A stretch of DNA of 12,523 nucleotides from Deltaproteobacteria bacterium (GTDB lineage Bacteria; Desulfobacterota; Binatia; Binatales; Binataceae). Shown piece after piece: positions 7,935 to 12,523 of the stretch (positions are counted from its first letter, which is position 1; each line of letters opens with the position of its first letter). The DNA lies in contig JAJXYM010000426.1 in assembly GCA_021780585.1 (NCBI GenBank), forward strand, positions 1-12,523, given 5' to 3'. A program made the position numbers and the translations under genes. Under the pieces are notes generated by a model. The model searched no databases and was not told the origin of the DNA. It was given only the letters and a program-made list of their open reading frames with translations.

Positions 7935-9167
7935 TTATGGCGATGAAGCGGACGCCGGCGCCGGCGTCGACACGGATGCGCGCGTGAGCGCGAGCGCGAG
8001 CGCGGCGGCCACGGCCGCGCCGACATACGCGGCGGTCGGCCCGACCGCGCCGTACACGACGCCGCCGGCGAGCGGTCCGAAAATCCGCGCCAGCGACAGC
8101 GCCGACTGATTCACGCCGAGCACTTCGCCCTGCAGATGGCGCGCGGCGCGCTTCGAGATCAGACTTGCGATCGCCGGGCTGGCGAAGCCGTAGCCGATCG
8201 CGACCAGCGCCAGCAGCGCGTACAGCGCGGCGTGCGAGCCGGCGCTCGCGAGCGGCGCGAGCCCGATCGCGAAGATCGCGAGTCCCCAGCGGATCAGGCG
8301 CATCTCGCCCACGCGCGGCGCGAGTTTGCCGATCAGATAGCCCTGCACGATCGCCTGAATCAGGCCGGCGTAGGCGAGCAGTCCGCCGACTCCGGCCGGA
8401 CCGTAGCCGTAAACCGCCGGCGCCATCATCGCGAAGGTCGCCTCGAACGCCGCCATCGCGAACGTGCCGAGAAAGGCGAGCGCGAACAGCGCGGCGAGAC
8501 TCCCGTCGGCGAGCCGCGCCGGCATCCGCGCGAACGGCTCGAACAGATGCGCCAGCGCGAGCCGCGCGGAAGGCTCCGGCCGATGCGACTCGGGCAGTCG
8601 GAGCGCGGCGAAGATCAGATTGGCGAAGGTCAGCGCCGCGGCGAAAAACACCGGCGTGCGCATATTCGCATGGCCGAGCAGGCCGCCGATTCCGGGACCG
8701 AGCACGAAGCCCAGGCCGAAGGCGGCGCCGATCATGCCCATCCCGTGCGCGCGACCGCGTTCGTCGGTGGTGTCGGCGACGTAGGCCTGCGCGGTCGAAA
8801 TCGTCCCGGCGCAGGCGCCGTGCGCCGCGCGCGACAGCAGCAGCCATGCGAACGACGACGCGAAGCCGTAGATCACGTAGCTCACAGCCGAGCCAAGCAG
8901 GCCGAGCATGATAATCGGGCGGCGGCCGAAATGGTCGGAAAGCCGGCCCAGGATCGGCGCGACCAGAAATTGCGCCAGCGAGTAGGCCGAGAGAATCAGG
9001 CCGATTCCGGCCGCGCTGACGTGCATCTGTTCGGCATAGAGCGGCAGGAACGGAATCACGATCCCGAAACCGAGCAGATCGATAAAGACGGTCAGGAACA
9101 GGACCATCAGCGCCGCGCGGCGTTGCTGATTGCCCGCGGGCTGCGAGAAAGCTTCAGCGGTTGACAT
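7935..9167 (-). CDS. MFS transporter, TetA-like drug:H+ antiporter (DHA1) family
   Basis: The 410-residue inner-membrane protein has the hydrophobic pattern of a 12-helix major facilitator. TM1 carries FIDLLGFGIVIPFLPLYA (28-45). The loop 2-3 signature is GRLSDHFGRRP (74-84, motif A), Arg113 lies in SRAAHGACAGT (motif B), and GAAFGLGFVLGPGIGG (147-162) is the antiporter motif C. These point to the DHA1/TetA-like drug-proton antiporters; the transported compound is unknown and tetracycline should not be assumed. The ATG at 9167 has no clear ribosome binding site, though a weak promoter-like pair lies upstream. Its TAA stop is followed at once by GGAGAG and the HemJ-like gene in the same reading frame, so the two are probably cotranscribed. 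It is divergent from the CoA-transferase gene (9255). Confidence 0.9.
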   Translation of the reverse strand: MSTAEAFSQPAGNQQRRAALMVLFLTVFIDLLGFGIVIPFLPLYAEQMHVSAAGIGLILSAYSLAQFLVAPILGRLSDHFGRRPIIMLGLLGSAVSYVIYGFASSFAWLLLSRAAHGACAGTISTAQAYVADTTDERGRAHGMGMIGAAFGLGFVLGPGIGGLLGHANMRTPVFFAAALTFANLIFAALRLPESHRPEPSARLALAHLFEPFARMPARLADGSLAALFALAFLGTFAMAAFEATFAMMAPAVYGYGPAGVGGLLAYAGLIQAIVQGYLIGKLAPRVGEMRLIRWGLAIFAIGLAPLASAGSHAALYALLALVAIGYGFASPAIASLISKRAARHLQGEVLGVNQSALSLARIFGPLAGGVVYGAVGPTAAYVGAAVAAALALALTRASVSTPAPASASSP

Positions 9168-9187
9168 TGATTTGAATCGCGCGATGA

Positions 9188-9216
9188 AACAAATCTTATG
9201 CGGGCGGCGTAGTCAA
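9188..9216 (-). promoter_or_regulatory. Weak candidate promoter for the MFS gene
   Basis: On the minus strand TTGACT (9216-9211) is a good -35 box, but the hexamer 17 bases downstream, TTTGTT (9193-9188), is a poor -10. A TAAGAT nearby is too close. The start would fall about 14 bases before the ATG at 9167, leaving room for a very short leader and matching the absence of a ribosome binding site. This is the only promoter-like signal I see in the 87-bp divergent region. Confidence 0.25.
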
Positions 9217-9254
9217 GGATTGGGCCGCGGCATTCGAAACGGGAGAACGCGACG

Positions 9255-10589
9255 ATGGGAATTTCATTCGCTGCCGAGCTTAAACGCAAGACCGTGTCGC
9301 CGGAAGCGGCGGCGGCCGTCGTCAAGGCGGGCGACTGGATCGATTACGGCTTCGGCGTGGGCCAGCCCGACCTGTTCGATCGCGCGCTCGCCGAGCGGAT
9401 CCGCACGCTCGAGGGCGTCAGGCTGAGGGCGACGCTCTCGATGCGGCCGCGGGCGGCGGTCGAGGCCGATCCCGAAGCGCGGCATTTGGAGATGTATTCC
9501 TGGTATTTCTCCGGAATCGAACGCGCCCTGCACGATCGCGGGCTATGCCAGCACATCCCGATGAACTTCGGCGAAGCGCCCGATTACTACCGGCGCTTCG
9601 TCGACGTCGACGTGGCGATTCTCAAGACCGCGCCGCTCGACGCGCACGGCTTTTTCAATTTCGGCGGCGCCGTCACCTATCATAAGGCGCTGACGGAAAA
9701 GGCGCGCACGGTTATCGTCGAGACCGACGCGTCGATGCCCTATGTGTTCGGCGTCGAAAACGGCGTGCATCTGAGCGCCGTCGATTACGTGATCGACGGC
9801 GGCAGGGGCGCGATGCCCGAGCTGAAGAACGCGCCGGCCGGACCGATCGAACGCAAAATCGCGGAATTGATCGCGGCGGAAATCGAAGACCGTTCATGCC
9901 TGCAGATCGGGATCGGCGCGATGCCCAACGCGGTCTGCGAGCTGCTGGTCGATTCGCCCGTGCGCGAACTCGGCGTGCATACGGAGATGTTCGTCGATTC
10001 GCTGATGGCGCTTTACGAAGCGGGCAAAATCACCGGTGCGCACAAGGCGCATGACCGCTTTCAGATGACCTACTGTTTCGCCGCCGGATCGGCGCGACTC
10101 TACGAATTTCTCGACCACAATCCGGATTGCTTCGCCGGGCCGGTCGATTACACCAACCTGCCGCATCGGATCATGCAAAACGATCGCGTGGTCGCGATCT
10201 GCAACGCCGCGCAAATCGATCTGACCGGACAGGCATGCGCGGAATCGGCCGGAATCCGTCAGATCAGCGGCACCGGCGGCCAGTTGCAGTTCATGCGCGG
10301 AGCCTACGCCGCGCGCGACGGCAAGGCCTTCCTCTGCCTCTCCTCGACCTACGAGCGCAACGGCCGGCGCGAAAGCCGCGTCGTCGCGCGCATCGCCGAA
10401 GGCAATATCGTCACCACCCCGCGCACCGACGTGATGTACGTCGTGACGGAATACGGAATCGCGAATCTCAAGGGGATGTCGGCGCCGGATCGGGCGCGCG
10501 CGCTAATCAACCTGGCCCATCCGGATTTCCGCGAGGCGCTCGAACGCGACGCACGCGAATATCGGCTGCTCCCACGCCGACATTTCTAG
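9255..10589 (+). CDS. Acetyl-CoA hydrolase/transferase family CoA-transferase (Cat2/4-hydroxybutyrate type)
   Basis: The 444-residue enzyme belongs to the acetyl-CoA hydrolase/transferase family, which moves CoA between a short-chain acyl-CoA and a free acid (4-hydroxybutyrate, butyrate, succinate or acetate are known substrates). Visible are TAPLDAHGFFNFGGA (125-139), QIGIGAMPNAV (217-227), GVHTEMFVDS (240-249) with the probable catalytic Glu244 that forms the glutamyl-CoA intermediate, and GTGGQLQFMRGA (339-350), the glycine-rich CoA-site loop. Length matches 4-hydroxybutyrate and butyryl-CoA:acetate CoA-transferases. The ATG at 9255 is preceded by GGGAGAA (9241-9247). The gene stands alone, with no dehydrogenase or thiolase neighbour to reveal the substrate; the hydrolase activity seen in some relatives remains possible. 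A GC-rich hairpin (10593-10621) follows the TAG stop. Confidence 0.9.
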   Translation: MGISFAAELKRKTVSPEAAAAVVKAGDWIDYGFGVGQPDLFDRALAERIRTLEGVRLRATLSMRPRAAVEADPEARHLEMYSWYFSGIERALHDRGLCQHIPMNFGEAPDYYRRFVDVDVAILKTAPLDAHGFFNFGGAVTYHKALTEKARTVIVETDASMPYVFGVENGVHLSAVDYVIDGGRGAMPELKNAPAGPIERKIAELIAAEIEDRSCLQIGIGAMPNAVCELLVDSPVRELGVHTEMFVDSLMALYEAGKITGAHKAHDRFQMTYCFAAGSARLYEFLDHNPDCFAGPVDYTNLPHRIMQNDRVVAICNAAQIDLTGQACAESAGIRQISGTGGQLQFMRGAYAARDGKAFLCLSSTYERNGRRESRVVARIAEGNIVTTPRTDVMYVVTEYGIANLKGMSAPDRARALINLAHPDFREALERDAREYRLLPRRHF

Positions 10590-10592
10590 GCC

Positions 10593-10621
10593 CGGCTCCG
10601 GGTCCGGCGCGGGCGGAGCCG
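10593..10621. terminator. GC-rich hairpin between convergent genes
   Basis: CGGCTCCG (10593-10600) and CGGAGCCG (10614-10621) form a perfect 8-bp stem with a 13-base loop, starting 4 bases after the CoA-transferase stop. It lies between that gene and the convergent ftsB-like gene (ending 10653), so it could mark the 3' end of either transcript. No T-tract follows on either strand, so it is not a classical intrinsic terminator. Confidence 0.4.
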
Positions 10622-10652
10622 CCCTGCGCGTAACGGCATCCGAACGCGCTTT

Positions 10653-10970
10653 TCAGCGATTCTGCGCGGCGTCCTGATTGGAAAACCGATAGACGAGTTC
10701 ACCCGGCCGCGCGTAGCCAAGTTCGCTCCGAATCAGCCGCTGAATATAGGCGTCGTCATTGCGCAGCCGGTCGATCCGTTCGGCGAGGCGGCCTTGTTCC
10801 GCCCGCAGCTCGTCGCGGCGGGCTTCCAGTTCGCGCCGATGGCGACGCAGATTGGCCAGGTCGCGCGGTCCCATCGGACCGCCGATCAGGCTCGCGATCA
10901 GCACCGTCAACATCGCGCCCAAAATTAGGCTGAGCCACTGCCGGCGGAGATAAAAACTTAATTTCGCCAT
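10653..10970 (-). CDS. FtsB/DivIC-like septum formation initiator
   Basis: The 105-residue protein has the build of FtsB/DivIC: a short basic cytoplasmic end (residues 1-11), one transmembrane helix (about 12-30, WLSLILGAMLTVLIASLIG), a charged periplasmic coiled coil (about 36-72, rich in Arg/Glu/Leu), then the family tail YIQRLIRSELGYARPGELVYRF (within 75-96). FtsB bridges FtsL and FtsQ in the divisome at mid-cell. The coil and the ELGYARPGELVYRF-type ending separate it from random basic proteins; DivIC versus FtsB cannot be decided by sequence alone. In many proteobacteria ftsB follows eno; here it stands alone, convergent with a CoA-transferase. The ATG at 10970 has no visible ribosome binding site. 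On the minus strand TTGAAT and TACGAT, 18 bases apart, end only 7 bases before the ATG, so a nearly leaderless transcript is possible. Confidence 0.85.
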   Translation of the reverse strand: MAKLSFYLRRQWLSLILGAMLTVLIASLIGGPMGPRDLANLRRHRRELEARRDELRAEQGRLAERIDRLRNDDAYIQRLIRSELGYARPGELVYRFSNQDAAQNR

Positions 10971-11083
10971 CGTTTCGATCGTAAAGCGGAGCGCTTTCGC
11001 AATTCAAGACTGCTAATTTCTGAACGGCATTTTAATTCGCGTAAAGTATCGGCCCACCGGTCAAAATCCTGACTTTAGAATTT

Positions 11084-11104
11084 CTTTATAAATTTTTCCT
11101 GAAA
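11084..11104 (+). promoter_or_regulatory. AT-rich UP-like element of the lysine-rich gene promoter
   Basis: Almost all bases from 11081 to 11098 are A or T (TTTCTTTATAAATTTTT), in strong contrast to the GC-rich surroundings. The block lies at about -60 to -40 relative to the expected transcription start, where the RNA polymerase alpha subunit contacts UP elements. It suggests a strong promoter; the role is inferred from position and composition. Confidence 0.5.
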
Positions 11105-11108
11105 GCCC

Positions 11109-11137
11109 TTGATTCCTCCATAACGTATTTCTATAAT
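11109..11137 (+). promoter_or_regulatory. Near-consensus sigma-70 promoter for the lysine-rich mini-protein
   Basis: TTGATT (11109-11114; 4/6 with a perfect TTG core) and a perfect TATAAT (11132-11137) are separated by the optimal 17 bases. Transcription should start near 11144, giving a leader of about 68 bases that carries AGGAGG before the ATG at 11212. It is the best promoter in the window. The leader may form a weak bulged hairpin (GCTAAT 11158-11163 with ATTAAGC 11171-11177). Confidence 0.8.
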
Positions 11138-11211
11138 CCGCCTCGTCGTCCGGTGGAGCTAATCATCGTCATTAAGCCCGTCCGGCAGCAGCGAACGCAT
11201 AGGAGGAACGT

Positions 11212-11319
11212 ATGCCAGCAACCAAAAAGCCCGGTACGAAGACCGCCAAATCCAAACCGAAATTGAAGAGCACCATGGCGAAGAAGAAGGCGACCAAGAA
11301 GCCGACCAAGAAGAAGTAA
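11212..11319 (+). CDS. Lysine-rich 35-residue basic protein (histone-H1-tail-like), undescribed
   Basis: This short frame encodes 35 residues, 15 of them lysine, with no Asp or Glu; the rest are mostly Thr, Ala, Pro, Ser and Gly. It starts MPATKKPGTKTAKSK and ends MAKKKATKKPTKKK, so the second part repeats the KK-A/P-T pattern. Evidence that it is real: AGGAGG (11201-11206) five bases before the ATG, a near-consensus promoter upstream, and an intrinsic terminator downstream (11421-11455) that encloses no other gene. Composition resembles the disordered tails of bacterial histone-H1-like proteins (the KAAP-type repeats of AlgP and Hc1), so binding to DNA, RNA or another polyanion is a reasonable inference. 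It has no hydrophobic segment or signal peptide. I do not recognise it as a named family. A ribosomal protein is unlikely, as it matches none of the small basic ones I know (bL34, bL36, bTHX). Confidence 0.8.
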   Translation: MPATKKPGTKTAKSKPKLKSTMAKKKATKKPTKKK

Positions 11320-11332
11320 CCAGTTTTATCGC

Positions 11333-11359
11333 CCTCCGCGGCTGAGTGGCTTGCGGAGG
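11333..11359 (+). other. Hairpin in the 3' UTR of the lysine-rich gene
   Basis: CCTCCGC (11333-11339) pairs perfectly with GCGGAGG (11353-11359) around a 13-base loop, 13 bases after the TAA stop. It lies in the untranslated stretch between the lysine-rich gene and its terminator and could protect the mRNA 3' end or be part of a folded 3' RNA. No T-run follows, so it is not itself a terminator. Confidence 0.45.
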
Positions 11360-11393
11360 CCTTCAACCATGCCGGGCTAGCTGCTGGACGAGC

Positions 11394-11410
11394 CGAGGCC
11401 TCAAGCCTCG
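11394..11410 (+). other. Second hairpin before the terminator
   Basis: CGAGGC (11394-11399), loop CTCAA, GCCTCG (11405-11410) form a perfect 6-bp stem-loop 10 bases before the terminator stem. Neighbouring GAC (11387-11389) and GTC (11410-11412) could extend it with a bulge. With the 11333-11359 hairpin it makes the roughly 100-base 3' UTR strongly structured. Confidence 0.4.
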
Positions 11411-11420
11411 TCAGAAGGGA

Positions 11421-11455
11421 GAGCCCCCTTTGAACAAGGGGGCTCTTTCCTTTTT
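11421..11455 (+). terminator. Strong intrinsic terminator of the lysine-rich gene
   Basis: GAGCCCCCTT (11421-11430), loop TGAAC, AAGGGGGCTC (11436-11445) form a perfect 10-bp GC-rich stem followed by TTTCCTTTTT (11446-11455). This is a textbook rho-independent terminator for + strand transcription, about 100 bases after the lysine-rich stop codon. The opposite strand has only a short pyrimidine run, so it should be largely one-directional and protect the convergent regulator gene. Confidence 0.9.
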
Positions 11456-11536
11456 CGCGATACGACTTGCGCGACGCGGCGCAACGCGTTCCAGACGCAC
11501 GGTCATGCAATTTCCGGTGGCGCGGACCGGCGTACG

Positions 11537-12352
11537 CTATTGACGCCATCCGTCAGCCATCCGCCGCAAGGCTTGCGCCGTCGCCGGATCGGCCGGAAAA
11601 AACGTCTCCAGCGCCAATTCCGACAACGTGATATCGATGGGCGTGCCGAAGATCGTCGTGGTGCTAAAAAACGACAGCACGCCCGCCTCGGTCATGAACT
11701 GAAATGGAATCGCGACCCGATGATGCGCCGTGTGCGGATTCGCGCGGGCCGCCGGATGCGCCGTTTCCATAACCGGATAGCCGCGCAGTTCCTCGAGCAA
11801 ATCGATCAAAATTGGATCCGCCGTCAGATCGATTTGCCGCCGCAGGCGCGTCAGCGCATGCTCGCGCCATTCGAGGTAATTCGCGATCCGCGGCGCCAGG
11901 CCGTCCGGATGCAGCGTGATGCGCATTGCGTTCATCGGCGGCTTGATCAATTCAGGCCGCTTTACCTCAAGGAACGGCGCCACGGCCCGGTTCCACGCGA
12001 CCATCGTCCAATGGCGATCGATGGCGAGCGCGGGACACGGCTCATGCGCCTTGAGCAGCGCCTGGATCGTCTCGTGCGCCGCGCGCAATTCCGGATCCTC
12101 GAGCGGCCGTTCGCGGAAACTCGGCGCGTAACCGGCCGCCGTCAACAAGACGTTGCGCTCGCGCAGCGGCACTTCCAGCCGCTCCGCCAGCCGCAGCACC
12201 ATCGCGCGGCTCGGCAGCGAACGGCCGGTTTCAACGAAGCTCAGATGGCGGGTGGAGATCTCCGCGTCGCACGCGAGTTCGAGCTGACTGAGCCGTCGGC
12301 GCTGACGCCACTCCCGGATCATCGCGCCCACCGATCGCGCTTCGTCCATCAT
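11537..12352 (-). CDS. XRE-family regulator with MmyB-like ligand-binding domain
   Basis: Counting from the ATG at 12352 (271 residues), residues 11-66 form an XRE/Cro-type helix-turn-helix: MIREWRQRRRLSQLELACDA, then ISTRHLSFVETGRSLPSR with recognition-helix character, then VLRLAERLEVPLRERN. The rest (from about 75: AAGYAPSFRERPLEDPEL, then PALAIDRHWTMVAWNRAVAPF) matches the MmyB-like ligand-binding domain, a PAS-like sensor of small hydrophobic ligands in related proteins. The open frame reaches upstream to GTG 12385 and TTG 12388, but family members begin close to the EARSVGAM block, so ATG 12352 (or 12349) is the likelier start and keeps the tandem operators outside the gene. It is divergent from a gene starting at 12512 and probably represses that gene and itself. 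The ligand is unknown. Confidence 0.9.
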   Translation of the reverse strand: MMDEARSVGAMIREWRQRRRLSQLELACDAEISTRHLSFVETGRSLPSRAMVLRLAERLEVPLRERNVLLTAAGYAPSFRERPLEDPELRAAHETIQALLKAHEPCPALAIDRHWTMVAWNRAVAPFLEVKRPELIKPPMNAMRITLHPDGLAPRIANYLEWREHALTRLRRQIDLTADPILIDLLEELRGYPVMETAHPAARANPHTAHHRVAIPFQFMTEAGVLSFFSTTTIFGTPIDITLSELALETFFPADPATAQALRRMADGWRQ

Positions 12353-12387
12353 ACGATGACGATAGCGCGCCGCGCGGACGCCCACCA

Positions 12388-12404
12388 ATTACCTCGCAAG
12401 TAAT
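12388..12404. promoter_or_regulatory. Candidate operator 1 of the XRE/MmyB regulator
   Basis: ATTACCTCGCAAGTAAT is a 17-bp dyad: ATTAC and GTAAT are exact inverted repeats around a 7-base centre, with one further T/A pair inside. It abuts a second, closely similar site and lies 36 bp before the regulator ATG in the divergent region, as expected for an autoregulatory operator. Binding by this regulator is inferred. Confidence 0.6.
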
Positions 12405-12421
12405 GTTACCTCGCGCGTAAT
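12405..12421. promoter_or_regulatory. Candidate operator 2 of the XRE/MmyB regulator
   Basis: GTTACCTCGCGCGTAAT repeats operator 1 at 14 of 17 positions, with the inverted arms TTAC and GTAA, and starts at the very next base (17 bp centre to centre). The tandem arrangement suggests two dimers side by side. The site ends 90 bp before the ATG at 12512, so binding could cover promoters on both sides. Confidence 0.6.
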
Positions 12422-12511
12422 CGACGATCCGCCCTCGCCCGAGTATTCATTTCCGCGGACGGCGCAATCGGCCGACGCCGTCCGACATCATAGCGAAAAG
12501 GAGTCAGGACC

Positions 12512-12523
12512 ATGAGCAACATC
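12512..12523 (+). CDS. Start of a divergent gene, cut by the window end
   Basis: ATG at 12512 is followed by three more codons (Met-Ser-Asn-Ile) before the window ends. It is supported by AAGGAG (12498-12503) with an ideal 8-base spacer and by its place downstream of the tandem operators, divergent from the XRE/MmyB regulator. Genes in this position are usually the regulated target; the product cannot be identified from four residues. Confidence 0.65.

Noticed and set aside
7297..8847. Minus-strand open frame of 516 codons across the aminotransferase end and the MFS gene
   Set aside because: It overlaps two real genes in another frame, and the product is extremely arginine-rich with no recognisable fold.
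11353..11400. Possible short frame or tRNA-like fold in the 3' UTR of the lysine-rich gene
   Set aside because: There is no consistent cloverleaf, CCA end or ribosome binding site; only the two simple hairpins listed are supported.
11172..11549. Minus-strand open frame (125 codons) opposite the lysine-rich gene and terminator
   Set aside because: It has one hydrophobic stretch that looks like a membrane helix, but this is the reverse complement of the lysine codons (AAG to CTT, AAA to TTT). It also runs through the terminator and has no ribosome binding site.

Overview
The window is a GC-rich (by eye about two-thirds G+C), densely packed piece of bacterial chromosome. The gene set (GlcDEF, an FtsB-like division protein, a HemJ-like membrane protein) and the long antisense open frames typical of high GC suggest a Gram-negative environmental bacterium. 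A Desulfobacterota/Binatota-like or acidobacterial lineage is only a guess; nothing here fixes the phylum. I see no rRNA, tRNA, CRISPR array, transposase or phage gene.

Left part (1-2071, + strand): a small alpha/beta hydrolase (41-697) and an archaeal/fungal-type aspartate-semialdehyde dehydrogenase (823-1902). They are followed by a REP-like nested palindrome (1901-2015) that contains the asd stop codon and lies between convergent genes.

Metabolic core (2072-7469): a minus-strand glcD-glcE-glcF operon for the three-subunit glycolate dehydrogenase. It is divergent from a class V aminotransferase of the alanine/serine-glyoxylate type, which starts at TTG behind a strong ribosome binding site. 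Together they can turn glycolate into glyoxylate and then glycine, a photorespiration-like salvage route.

Membrane pair (7497-9167, - strand): a TetA-like MFS transporter followed, in the same reading frame and after a single TAA, by a HemJ/CopD-like four-helix protein. The conserved N-terminus of that protein can only be reached from a non-canonical ACG start. Divergent from the pair is a Cat2/4-hydroxybutyrate-type CoA-transferase (9255-10589).

Right part (10653-12523): a minus-strand FtsB/DivIC-like gene; then a self-contained unit with an AT-rich upstream element, a near-consensus sigma-70 promoter, a 35-residue protein that is 43% lysine, and a strong intrinsic terminator. Last come an XRE/MmyB-type regulator (- strand) and the first codons of a divergent gene. 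Their shared intergenic region holds two abutting 17-bp dyad-symmetric sites, probably the operators of the regulator.

The best candidates for something undescribed are the lysine-rich mini-protein unit (11084-11455), the ACG-start/in-frame-stop arrangement at 7920-7937, and the palindromic repeat at 1901-2015.
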